Numbered from the stretch's first letter, positions 14,424-21,294 are shown. The stretch: DNA of 23,185 bases from Scatomorpha merdigallinarum (GCA_018710885.1 DVJA01000071.1:1-23185); one strand, 5' to 3'. Notes: a model not told the origin generated them from the sequence alone. Numbers and translations are program-made.

Positions 14424-15263
14424 TCAGATAAACAGCTCACCGTCGTACACCGTGACGGCCGGCCCGGTCATGTAGATGAGGTCCTTGTCGCGGTCCCACT
14501 CTATGCGCAGTTCGCCGCCGCGCAGTATGAGCGTAGCGGAGTTTTCGCACCTGCCGTTGACCACCGCGGCAGCCAGCGCCGCCGTGGAGCCGGTACCGCA
14601 GGCCATGGTCTCGCCGCTGCCGCGCTCCCAGACACGCATCTTGAGCGTGTTGCGGTCGATAACCTGCACAAATTCGGTGTTAACGCGCTCCGGGAAGAGC
14701 GGGTGGTTCTCAAAAAGCGGGCCAAGGTTGGGCAGATCCAGCCACTCCACATCGTCCACAAACACAACGCAGTGCGGATTGCCCACAGAGACGGCGGTGA
14801 CGTTCCACATGTTCCCGCCCACTTCTATGGGCTGGTCAATAAACGCCGTACCCGAGGCGTCGACAGGTATCTTCGCGGGTTCAAACACAGGCGTGCCCAT
14901 GCACACGCGCACGCTTTCAACCACGCCGTTCTCAACATTCAGCCAGAGCGTCTTGACGCCCGCTCCGGTCTCAACGTCTATAACAGTTTTCTGGGTCATG
15001 CCATGCTCATAGACGTACTTGGCCACACAGCGGATGCCGTTGCCGCACATCTGGGCCTGCGAACCGTCAGCATTGTACATATCCATTTTGAAATCGGCCT
15101 TATCCGAGGGGCAGATGCAGATGAGCCCGTCACTGCCCGCGCCAAAGTGCCTGTCGGATGCTTTGCGGGAAAACTCGGGCCTGGCCTGCTCGGGCAGGTC
15201 CTCTTCGAAGCAGTTGACGTAAACGTAATCGTTTCCGCAACCTTGCATTTTGGTAAATTTCAC
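14424..15263 (-). CDS. dapF: Diaminopimelate epimerase (GTG start)
   Basis: This 279-residue cofactor-free racemase interconverts LL- and meso-diaminopimelate for lysine and peptidoglycan. The N-terminus FTKMQGCGNDYVYV is diagnostic. The two catalytic cysteines are Cys73 in QMCGNGIRC and Cys222 in ACGTGSTAAL. The start is GTG at 15263, with GGGAG upstream; the next in-frame ATG (residue 6) would remove the conserved first strand. It is the first gene of the dapF-dapL-nagB-like-glmM-acetyltransferase operon, under a near-consensus promoter. Confidence 0.96.
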   Translation of the reverse strand: MKFTKMQGCGNDYVYVNCFEEDLPEQARPEFSRKASDRHFGAGSDGLICICPSDKADFKMDMYNADGSQAQMCGNGIRCVAKYVYEHGMTQKTVIDVETGAGVKTLWLNVENGVVESVRVCMGTPVFEPAKIPVDASGTAFIDQPIEVGGNMWNVTAVSVGNPHCVVFVDDVEWLDLPNLGPLFENHPLFPERVNTEFVQVIDRNTLKMRVWERGSGETMACGTGSTAALAAAVVNGRCENSATLILRGGELRIEWDRDKDLIYMTGPAVTVYDGELFI

Positions 15264-15312
15264 TCTTAGTCACTCCCATCAGTGAACTTGCCGCCTCACG
15301 GCGTTACAATTA

Positions 15313-15341
15313 ATTATATACGACTTCACACCGTCTTGCAA
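15313..15341 (-). promoter_or_regulatory. Strong promoter of the dapF-glmM operon
   Basis: On the minus strand TTGCAA (15336-15341) and a perfect TATAAT (15313-15318) are separated by exactly 17 bases. The start point near 15306 gives a leader of about 43 bases containing a small CGCC/GGCG hairpin. Confidence 0.85.
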
Positions 15342-15383
15342 CACAAATTGGCCAATACTCCCCGGAATACTCAACTTTGATCT

Positions 15384-15456
15384 CGGACAAGTTCATACAC
15401 CCGTAGCTGCGCCTTGTCCCGGCGGTTTAAAAATCAAAGGCACGCTTGAGCGTGCG
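15384..15456. other. Unassigned intergenic stretch with short inverted repeats
   Basis: Between the dapF promoter and the SLH-gene terminator there is no credible ORF. GGACAAG (15385-15391) and CTTGTCC (15413-15419) are complementary, and GCACGC/GCGTGC (15440-15455) forms a 6-bp hairpin with a TTGA loop. I see no known element in it. Confidence 0.35.
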
Positions 15457-15478
15457 CGGGCAATGGAGCGTCACAGAA

Positions 15479-15506
15479 AAGAGGCCGCCCTGGCGGGCGG
15501 CCTCTT
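15479..15506 (-). terminator. Intrinsic terminator of the SLH-protein gene
   Basis: A perfect 12-bp stem, AAGAGGCCGCCC (15479-15490) with GGGCGGCCTCTT (15495-15506), has a four-base loop. On the minus strand it runs into TTTTCTG. It lies 30 bases after the stop at 15537. Confidence 0.9.
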
Positions 15507-15536
15507 CGGTGCAAGAGTCAAGTATAATTTGAAATC

Positions 15537-16484
15537 CTATATTCCCAGACGGTCAAAGAAACTCTGCATCTCTGCGTTCCTAACCGCGATAAAGCCGGGA
15601 CCTCCGGGCCCATATGTCCCGGTGCGCTTATATATCACTGTTGCCCCGGCTTCCGTGCCGTAGAAAACGTCCTCACCGCCTCCGGCGTAGCCGACGTACA
15701 CCACATACATAGGGTTGGAGGTCTGCTCCTCGCCCATCTGGGGTACAGAGTTGTCATTGAGCGCGGCGCGGGAGAATATGCTGGCGAACTCAGCTATTTC
15801 ACCGGCATCCAGGTTGAGCTCTTCCTCCGTGATAGTGTTTTCTATGCGCACGGATTCCACCTCGCCGCTGAGTGCCTCTGAGCCTGTGCGCTGCATCCTG
15901 TAGAGCATCGTGACTATTTGAGCGCGGGTGCAGGGCAAATCCGGACCAAATTCCAGTAGGGTCGTACCGTCGGCCACGTACCTGTTAATTGCCCAGCCCA
16001 CGGCCTGGTAATAGTACGCCGTCTCAGGCACGTCAGTGAAATAGCCAGTATAACCCTCATCTGCACCGGCGTAGCGCCACAGCATAGTGACCGCCTGCGC
16101 CCTGGTGCAAGGCCCGTCCGGGGACAGCGTGACTTCAGATGTACCGGAGATTATACCCTTCTCGTTGGCCCAGAGCATGGCGCCATAGTAATATGCGTCC
16201 TCCGGCAAATCATGGAAGGCATCCGAGGATTCGGATGGCTCAGGCGAACCGGCCATGCGCCATATGAAAGTGACTATTTGAGCGCGGGTGCAGCCGGCGT
16301 CAGGTGAGAAAATACCATCCCCTGTGCCCTCTGCCACGCCTTCCTCCACTGCCCAGCCAACGGCATCGTTGTACCACGCAGACGCCGGGACGTCGCTAAA
16401 GCCGCCAGAATCCGCATGCGCTCCAACACAGATCGCCAACGCGGCAGCAAGCATGATTGCCGCTGTCTTTCTGAGCTTAATCAT
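15537..16484 (-). CDS. Secreted protein with three SLH repeats
   Basis: This 315-residue protein starts at 16484 after a GAGGAGGGG site; in-frame sequence upstream crosses the promoter and is not coding. A signal peptide (1-24, ending AHA before Asp25) is followed by three surface-layer-homology repeats, at about 29-77, 90-138 and 149-197. Each has the FxDVP...WYNDAVGWAV/YYYxAVGWA pattern and ends in a CTRAQ(I/A)VT motif with a cysteine (65, 126, 185). SLH triplets bind pyruvylated cell-wall polymers. The C-terminal part (about 205-315) is a small unrecognised domain with a GEDVFYG...GPGFIAV region. A wall-attached surface protein is likely; the cargo domain is unknown. Monocistronic, with its own promoter and terminator. 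Confidence 0.9.
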   Translation of the reverse strand: MIKLRKTAAIMLAAALAICVGAHADSGGFSDVPASAWYNDAVGWAVEEGVAEGTGDGIFSPDAGCTRAQIVTFIWRMAGSPEPSESSDAFHDLPEDAYYYGAMLWANEKGIISGTSEVTLSPDGPCTRAQAVTMLWRYAGADEGYTGYFTDVPETAYYYQAVGWAINRYVADGTTLLEFGPDLPCTRAQIVTMLYRMQRTGSEALSGEVESVRIENTITEEELNLDAGEIAEFASIFSRAALNDNSVPQMGEEQTSNPMYVVYVGYAGGGEDVFYGTEAGATVIYKRTGTYGPGGPGFIAVRNAEMQSFFDRLGI

Positions 16485-16520
16485 ATTTCCCCTCCTCGCA
16501 ATGTCTCGGTAGCCATTTAA

Positions 16521-16549
16521 ATTATGAAACGGCAGCAAAGCAGAGTCAA
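16521..16549 (-). promoter_or_regulatory. Predicted promoter of the SLH-protein gene
   Basis: On the minus strand TTGACT (16544-16549) and CATAAT (16521-16526) are separated by 17 bases. The start codon lies about 37 bases beyond the -10 box. Confidence 0.75.
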
Positions 16550-16608
16550 GGTATACCGCGGCCACGGGCTGTTCAAAGTGCGCTCAATCGGGTGTCTCCC
16601 TCAGTTAC

Positions 16609-19293
16609 TCACTTTCTGGCAAGGGGCTTGGTCAGGCTCTTGATGGCGATATTGCCATAGCGCTTAACGACGTGCGGAGCCAGGCTCGGGACGAGCTTGT
16701 CATAGTCAAGTCCCTCGACGTCGCGCACACGTTCAAGATGTATGGCATCGAACTTGCACTTGGTCGTGCAGACGCCGCAGCCGACGCACATGTACTCATC
16801 GAGCACAACCGCACCGCAGCCCAGGCAGCGTTCGGTTTCCTTCTTCAGCTGTTCCTCTGTGAAAGTGCCGCGCAGGTCGCGGAAGGTCTTAATCGCTTCG
16901 GACGGAGCAGCCTCGGCCGCCTTCTGCCTGGCAGTAAGGTTGAGTCCGCGAACAGCGACCCTGGCCACTTCCTTATCAAGAGAGAGGTACTCCTTGACCG
17001 TGCGTCCGATAACCAGGCTTTGGCCCTCGTGCACAAAGCGGTGGATGGAAATGCTGGCCTCTTTGCCGGCAGCTATGGCGTCGATGGCAAAGCGCGCGCC
17101 GGTGACTACGTCGCCGCCTGCAAAGATGTCGCCCTCATCGGTCTGCAGGGTGACTTTGTCCACTTCCACCGTGCCCTTATTGGTGAAGCGCACTGCCGTG
17201 CCTTTCAGCATGTCGCCGAGGTCCACGCGCTGGCCTATGGCGGCCACAACGCAGCTTACGGCCAGCTCCTCGGTCTCTCCGGTGGGGCTGCTGCTGCGGC
17301 GTCCGCTCTTGTCGGGCTCGCCGAGCTGCATGAGCTGCAGTTTAATTCCGGTGACAGCTTCGTCTCCCAGCACCTCTGCCGGGGCGGCGAGGAACTTGAA
17401 TTTCACGCCCTCAGCCTCCGCTTCGGCTATTTCCTCATCGGATGCGGGCATCTCATCGCGGCTGCGGCGATAGACGACAGTGACGTTCTTTGCCCCGAGG
17501 CGCAGAGCCGCACGGGCCACGTCCATGGCCGTATTGCCGCCTCCTATAACGGCGACGCTCTTGCCCACCTTGGGCTTATCTTCGGTATTGACCGCTTCGA
17601 GGAAGCTGATGCCGTCCCAGACACCGGGAATGTCCTCGCCCGGCACTCCGAGCTTCACGCTCTTCCAGGCTCCGGCAGCCAGATAGAAGGCCTCATAGCC
17701 ATCGGCGCGCAGCTGAGGTATGGTGACGTCCTTGCCCACCTCGACGCCGCACCTGAACTCAACTCCGAGCTGCCTCAGAACGTCGATTTCGGCCTCCACA
17801 ACGTCTTTTTCAAGCCTGAACTCGGGTATGACGCGGGTGAGCATGCCGCCCACACGGTCGCCCTTTTCAAACACCGTGACGGGATAGCCCTTGACCGCGA
17901 GATAATACGCGCAGGAGAGGCCGCTGGGCCCGCCGCCTATCACGGCTATCTTGTTAGTGAAGGGCTTGCCGGTCTGATTGAGCATCTTGGGCACATAGCG
18001 TGTCTCTGCGCTGAGTTCCTTGTCGGCAATGAATTTCTTTATGTCGTCAATGGCGATAGGCTGGTCAATGTCGCCGCGGGTGCAGGCGTCCTCGCACTTG
18101 CGGTTGCAGATGCGGCCGCAGACCGCCGGGAAGGGGTTCTCCTTTTTGATAAGCTCCAACGCTTCCAGGTACTTGCCCTGGCTGGCAAGCTTGATATAGC
18201 CCTGTACCGGTATGTGTGCCGGGCACTCCATCTTGCATGGCGCAGTGCCGCTTTCGGCAACCGCTGTGCGGTTAGTTCGGTAGTCAACGTTGAAGTGCTT
18301 CTCAGTCCACGGCTGGTCAAAAGGTTTGCGAGTCTCCGGTTCTGGGTTGGAGCAGAGCTTCGCGCCAAGTTTGAGCGCGCCCATCTGGCAGTTTTCAACG
18401 CACTGGCCGCAGGCCACGCACTTGTCCTTATCCACACGCGCAACATAGTTAGTGCGGAGCATATCCGGGTCATTGAAGTACTCGCCAAGCCTCAGCGCAA
18501 GACATGAGCAGCCACAGCAGTTGCAAATAGCGGTCGGTCCGTCATAGCCCTCTGCCTCATTTATCTCATGGACAAGGCCGTTGTCCTCGGCGCGCTTGAG
18601 TATCTCCTTGGCCTCCTCCTTGCTGACAAGGCGGTGACTTCCCTGTTTAGAGAAAAACTTGGCGTTGTCGTTTATGTACATGCACATGTCTTCCTCTAGG
18701 TGGCCGCAGCCTTCGCCCATTATGCGGCGCGTGCGGCGGCAGGAACATGGTCCTACAGATATGGCCCAGGCGTTGTCGATTATACGCTCTACCTCATCAT
18801 AAGGCGCCGCATGAGTGTCGTTCTTTATCGCGCTGCCTACCGGCATTACACGCATGGGGCCCATGCCCACCGGGAAATTGGGAACCAAAATCTGTGTGCG
18901 ATAGCGGGTGTAACGCTCGAAGCACTCGGCTATTACCGGGTATTTTTCGACCTGCTCCTTCACCGAGAGCATGCCTTCCATAATGCCCGGCACCCAGATT
19001 GGATAGTAATAGGTCTCCTCATCCCCGTCGTAGATGCAGCGGACTATGCCGCATTCGGCAAGCTTGTTCACCTGCTCCTGGGCATACTCGACGCTTACTT
19101 TCGCCTTCCTCGCTATCTCTTCTATGTGCCGTGGCCGGCGCACCTTGACATGCATACCGATGTCGGCCATCTCGTCAGTGACCACGGGGTCAAGTATCAT
19201 GTACTCCGGGTCTGTAGGAGTAACGCCCGTGTATGTCCCGCACTCAAGGCTGATTTTTGTTGCCAGCATGAGTATCTTTTTCCGAAACGCCAT
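16609..19293 (-). CDS. Multidomain NADPH/FAD iron-sulfur oxidoreductase (GltD-like)
   Basis: The protein has 894 residues from the ATG at 19293, which has an AAGGAAGGGAG site. Domain order: a winged-helix-like segment (about 50-100); a cysteine-rich region with CSC at 183-185, C196, C204 and CNCCGCSC at 257-264; a ferredoxin motif C-x2-C-x2-C-x3-C at 292-302; a GltD-type 4Fe-4S helical domain (CPAHIPVQGYI from 357, CGRICNRKCEDAC at 392-404); an FAD-binding VIGGGPSG at 451-458; an NADPH-binding VIGGGNTAMD at 582-591; a second FAD motif FAGGDVVTGA near 724; and a C-terminal ferredoxin part with CLGCG at 823 and Cys836, 839, 842, 846. It resembles the glutamate synthase small subunit and NfnB-like electron-transfer proteins. 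It probably moves electrons between NAD(P)H and ferredoxin or a partner; the substrate is unknown. Monocistronic. Confidence 0.88.
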   Translation of the reverse strand: MAFRKKILMLATKISLECGTYTGVTPTDPEYMILDPVVTDEMADIGMHVKVRRPRHIEEIARKAKVSVEYAQEQVNKLAECGIVRCIYDGDEETYYYPIWVPGIMEGMLSVKEQVEKYPVIAECFERYTRYRTQILVPNFPVGMGPMRVMPVGSAIKNDTHAAPYDEVERIIDNAWAISVGPCSCRRTRRIMGEGCGHLEEDMCMYINDNAKFFSKQGSHRLVSKEEAKEILKRAEDNGLVHEINEAEGYDGPTAICNCCGCSCLALRLGEYFNDPDMLRTNYVARVDKDKCVACGQCVENCQMGALKLGAKLCSNPEPETRKPFDQPWTEKHFNVDYRTNRTAVAESGTAPCKMECPAHIPVQGYIKLASQGKYLEALELIKKENPFPAVCGRICNRKCEDACTRGDIDQPIAIDDIKKFIADKELSAETRYVPKMLNQTGKPFTNKIAVIGGGPSGLSCAYYLAVKGYPVTVFEKGDRVGGMLTRVIPEFRLEKDVVEAEIDVLRQLGVEFRCGVEVGKDVTIPQLRADGYEAFYLAAGAWKSVKLGVPGEDIPGVWDGISFLEAVNTEDKPKVGKSVAVIGGGNTAMDVARAALRLGAKNVTVVYRRSRDEMPASDEEIAEAEAEGVKFKFLAAPAEVLGDEAVTGIKLQLMQLGEPDKSGRRSSSPTGETEELAVSCVVAAIGQRVDLGDMLKGTAVRFTNKGTVEVDKVTLQTDEGDIFAGGDVVTGARFAIDAIAAGKEASISIHRFVHEGQSLVIGRTVKEYLSLDKEVARVAVRGLNLTARQKAAEAAPSEAIKTFRDLRGTFTEEQLKKETERCLGCGAVVLDEYMCVGCGVCTTKCKFDAIHLERVRDVEGLDYDKLVPSLAPHVVKRYGNIAIKSLTKPLARK

Positions 19294-19344
19294 AGTCTCC
19301 CTTCCTTTCGTTAAACAAAGTGTGCTGTTTATATACACATCATT

Positions 19345-19373
19345 ATTATATTCCTCACACGTGTGTTATTCAA
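19345..19373 (-). promoter_or_regulatory. Promoter of the oxidoreductase gene with a palindromic spacer
   Basis: On the minus strand TTGAAT (19368-19373) and TATAAT (19345-19350) are separated by 17 bases. The spacer contains the perfect 10-bp palindrome CACACGTGTG (19356-19365), ideally placed for a dimeric repressor or activator. The start point near 19338 leaves a leader of about 45 bases and rules out the longer reading frame that begins there. Confidence 0.75.
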
Positions 19374-19456
19374 TTAACAGCTTCGGAGAAGTAACGCCTG
19401 ACTTTTTGTATACTATTGCATATGATTGTGGTTTGACCAGTAAATTTATGGTGCTA

Positions 19457-19485
19457 TTGACCAATTTTCAGGTCTGTGATATGAT
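19457..19485 (+). promoter_or_regulatory. Predicted promoter of hypA
   Basis: TTGACC (19457-19462) and TATGAT (19480-19485) are separated by 17 bases. TTGACCA also occurs 24 bases earlier (19433-19439), giving a direct repeat across the promoter. Confidence 0.78.
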
Positions 19486-19506
19486 GCATTAAAAGGAGGT
19501 GGGCAC

Positions 19507-19848
19507 ATGCACGAAATAGGCGTAGTTCGTCAGATGCTCAGGACCCTTGAAGACTTTGCTGACGAAAACGGACTTGATCAAATCGTCACGGTAGTTCTGG
19601 AAATCGGGGATTTGTCTATGATAATACCCAAATATGTGGAAGATATTTACTCCGTAGTTGTCAAAGGCACACGCTTTGAAAACACCGAGCTGGTCATAGA
19701 AACCGTCGAAGGGCAAGGCATATGCCGCGAGTGCAAGCGCGCCTTCCCCATTGTAAAGAACGAAGGATATTGTCCGCGCTGCGGCCAGCGCAATGCGGAC
19801 ATCATCAGCGGGCGGGATTTCGTCATCAAGGAAGTCGTAGTCCCATAG
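19507..19848 (+). CDS. hypA: Nickel metallochaperone HypA
   Basis: This 113-residue protein has the standard HypA length. HypA delivers nickel to [NiFe]-hydrogenase precursors or, with HypB, to urease. The N-terminus MHEIGVVRQM holds the nickel ligand His2 and Glu3. A zinc site is formed by Cys73, Cys76, Cys89 and Cys92 in CRECKRAF...CPRCG. GGAGGT precedes the ATG. No hypB, hypC-F or hydrogenase gene is in the window, so it stands alone, divergent from the iron-sulfur oxidoreductase. Members outside hydrogenase loci are often annotated as HypA; whether this one handles nickel is not shown. The downstream gap has only an imperfect hairpin and no clear terminator. Confidence 0.88.
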   Translation: MHEIGVVRQMLRTLEDFADENGLDQIVTVVLEIGDLSMIIPKYVEDIYSVVVKGTRFENTELVIETVEGQGICRECKRAFPIVKNEGYCPRCGQRNADIISGRDFVIKEVVVP

Positions 19849-19917
19849 GCGCATGTTTTGTGCAATGTGTTTGTACTACAACAAAATGCGGGGCGTAAGT
19901 TGTGCTGTTTTTAGGAA

Positions 19918-19946
19918 TTGACTTTTGCGCCGCAAAGCGTTATCGT
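19918..19946 (+). promoter_or_regulatory. Promoter of the aromatic leader-ABC importer transcript
   Basis: TTGACT (19918-19923) and TATCGT (19941-19946) are separated by 17 bases. A palindrome, TTTGCG-C-CGCAAA (19924-19936), fills most of the spacer. A second palindrome, TGGCAC-T-GTGCCA (19965-19977), lies just after the expected start point and ends one base before the leader's AAAGGAG site. Either could bind a repressor, adding control at initiation to the attenuator. Confidence 0.65.
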
Positions 19947-19993
19947 ATATGCAACACAACAAATTGGCACTGTGCCAGAAAGGAGAAGCTCGC

Positions 19994-20155
19994 ATGAAGA
20001 ACCTCGTTGCCAACACGATGAACAATGTGAATGCTGTCTCCTTCTATGCTCAGGCTCGCAATGCTTTTGCGGGCTTTTTTGGCTTTGTCTATTTTTACTT
20101 TTACTTTTTTATCCAGACAACCCAGAAAAGCCTGACAAGACCAGCGGCCTGCTGA
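19994..20155 (+). CDS. Phe/Tyr-rich leader peptide (putative attenuator peptide)
   Basis: A 53-codon ORF starts at an ATG eight bases after a strong AAAGGAG site, 41 bases downstream of a predicted transcription start. Residues 28-39 read FFGFVYFYFYFF: seven Phe (all TTT) and three Tyr codons in twelve, at 20075-20110. The stop TGA (20153-20155) lies inside a hairpin arm just before a strong intrinsic terminator, and the importer's ATG follows 92 bases later. Enterobacterial pheA and pheST leaders have the same organisation, which is the basis for calling this a ribosome-mediated attenuator responding to charged tRNA-Phe or tRNA-Tyr. The peptide is longer than classic leaders (about 15 residues). 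The alternative is a small hydrophobic membrane peptide, since residues 24-40 could span a membrane. Confidence 0.75.
   Translation: MKNLVANTMNNVNAVSFYAQARNAFAGFFGFVYFYFYFFIQTTQKSLTRPAAC
20054..20080 (+). promoter_or_regulatory. Pause or terminator-like hairpin inside the leader ORF
   Basis: GCTCGCAA (20054-20061) pairs with TTGCGGGC (20067-20074), eight pairs with one G-U, leaving a five-base loop, and six T residues follow directly. The U-tract is also the first two Phe codons of the aromatic run. It could pause RNA polymerase until a ribosome arrives, or terminate if the leader is not translated. Confidence 0.45.
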
Positions 20156-20172
20156 GCGCATCAATTCAGCAG
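20149..20172 (+). promoter_or_regulatory. Hairpin overlapping the leader stop codon (candidate antiterminator)
   Basis: CTGCTGA (20149-20155, containing the stop TGA) pairs perfectly with TCAGCAG (20166-20172). With a five-base bulge the stem can extend by GGC (20146-20148) pairing with GCC (20178-20180), which is part of the terminator's left arm. A ribosome finishing the leader would cover the left arm. A ribosome stalled at the aromatic codons would leave it free. Confidence 0.45.
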
Positions 20173-20174
20173 CA

Positions 20175-20210
20175 ACGGCCCTCGCCTTGAACGGCGGGGG
20201 CCGTTTTTTT
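20175..20210 (+). terminator. Attenuator-type intrinsic terminator before the ABC importer
   Basis: ACGGCCCTCGCC (20175-20186) pairs with GGCGGGGGCCGT (20193-20204), twelve pairs with one G-U and a six-base loop, followed by a run of seven T residues ending at 20210. It lies between the leader peptide and the importer's first gene, where a normal operon would have no terminator. It is the strongest evidence that transcription is regulated at this point. Confidence 0.85.
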
Positions 20211-20247
20211 GTTGCCCAAACCCAAGCAAACGGAAAAGGAGACGAAA

Positions 20248-21294
20248 ATGATGAAGATGAAGAAACTGCTCTGCATTGCCCTCGCGGCAATCATGGTCCT
20301 CGCGCTTGCCGCCTGCGGCAGCACTACCCAACCCAGCGAGAACGGCGATCCGTCCTCAGCCCCCGCCAGCGATCCCGCAGCCAGCGCCGAACCGAGCGAG
20401 AACGCAGAGGTTGAGGCCCAGTACGTCGTCGGCATCTGCCAGCAGATGACCCACGACGCGCTCGACCAGGCCACTCAGGGCTTCAAGGATGCACTCAATG
20501 AAATTCTCGGCGAGGGTGTCGTAAAGTTTGAAGAGGGCAACGCCGGCGGCGAGCAGAACAACTGCACCACCATCATCGACGGTTTCGTCTCCGAGGGTGT
20601 GGACCTCATCCTTGCGAACGCCACCTGGCCTCTGCAGGCCGCAGCCAGCGCCACGGCCGACATCCCCATCCTCGGCACTTCAGTCACCGACTACGCCACC
20701 GCACTGAACATTGACAACTGGACCGGCACCGTGGGCGGCAATATCTCCGGCACCAGCGACCTCGCCCCGCTCGACCAGCAGGCGGCTATGATTCAGGAAC
20801 TCTTCCCCGACGCCACAAACGTGGGCCTGCTCTACTGCTCCGGTGAACCCAACAGCGTCTACCAGATCGAGACCATCACCGGCTACCTCGAGGAAATGGG
20901 CTACACCTGCACCCCCTACGCCTTCACCGACGTAAACGACCTCTCCAGCGTCACTCAGATGGCCTGTGACAACTCCGACGTCATTTACATTCCGACCGAC
21001 AACACCGCTGCCGGCAACACTGAAACGATAGCAAACATAGTCCTCGCCGCTGGCGTGCCTGTAGTCGCCGGTGAGAGCGGCATCTGCTCCGGCTGCGGCG
21101 TGGCTACGCTGTCGATAAGCTACTACGACATCGGCTACACCACCGGCGAGATGGCCGCCCAGATTCTACAGGGCGAAGCCGACATCTCCACGATGCCCAT
21201 TCAGAGCGCGCCGAATGTCACCAAGATGTACAACGCGACCAACTGCGAGACTCTCGGCATCACGATTCCCGAAGGCTACGAGGCCATAGCATAA
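20248..21294 (+). CDS. ABC importer substrate-binding lipoprotein (ABC_sub_bind/TrpX-like)
   Basis: The protein has 348 residues from the ATG at 20248, with AAAGGAG six bases upstream; a longer frame to 20209 would begin in the terminator's U-tract. MMKMKKLLCIALAAIMVLAL is a lipoprotein signal, and LAAC gives lipidated Cys23. A Ser/Pro/Glu-rich linker is followed by the two-lobed ABC_sub_bind fold: VGICQQMTHDALDQATQGF, then LILANATWPLQAA and TDIPILGTSVTDYA-like segments, VGLLYCSGEPNS at the hinge and VIYIPTDNTAAGNTETI in lobe two. Family members with assigned ligands bind aromatic amino acids, chiefly tryptophan. The Phe/Tyr leader upstream suggests an aromatic ligand here too. First structural gene of the importer operon. 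Confidence 0.9.
   Translation: MMKMKKLLCIALAAIMVLALAACGSTTQPSENGDPSSAPASDPAASAEPSENAEVEAQYVVGICQQMTHDALDQATQGFKDALNEILGEGVVKFEEGNAGGEQNNCTTIIDGFVSEGVDLILANATWPLQAAASATADIPILGTSVTDYATALNIDNWTGTVGGNISGTSDLAPLDQQAAMIQELFPDATNVGLLYCSGEPNSVYQIETITGYLEEMGYTCTPYAFTDVNDLSSVTQMACDNSDVIYIPTDNTAAGNTETIANIVLAAGVPVVAGESGICSGCGVATLSISYYDIGYTTGEMAAQILQGEADISTMPIQSAPNVTKMYNATNCETLGITIPEGYEAIA

Noticed and set aside
16672..18507. 611-codon plus-strand ORF
   Set aside because: It is antisense to the multidomain oxidoreductase, whose motifs are unmistakable on the minus strand.
19294..19338. Upstream start of the oxidoreductase at 19338
   Set aside because: That codon falls at the predicted transcription start, without a ribosome binding site; the ATG at 19293 has a good one.
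19849..20247. T-box or other tRNA-binding leader before the importer
   Set aside because: No conserved T-box sequence or specifier-loop arrangement is visible; the leader peptide and terminator explain the region better.
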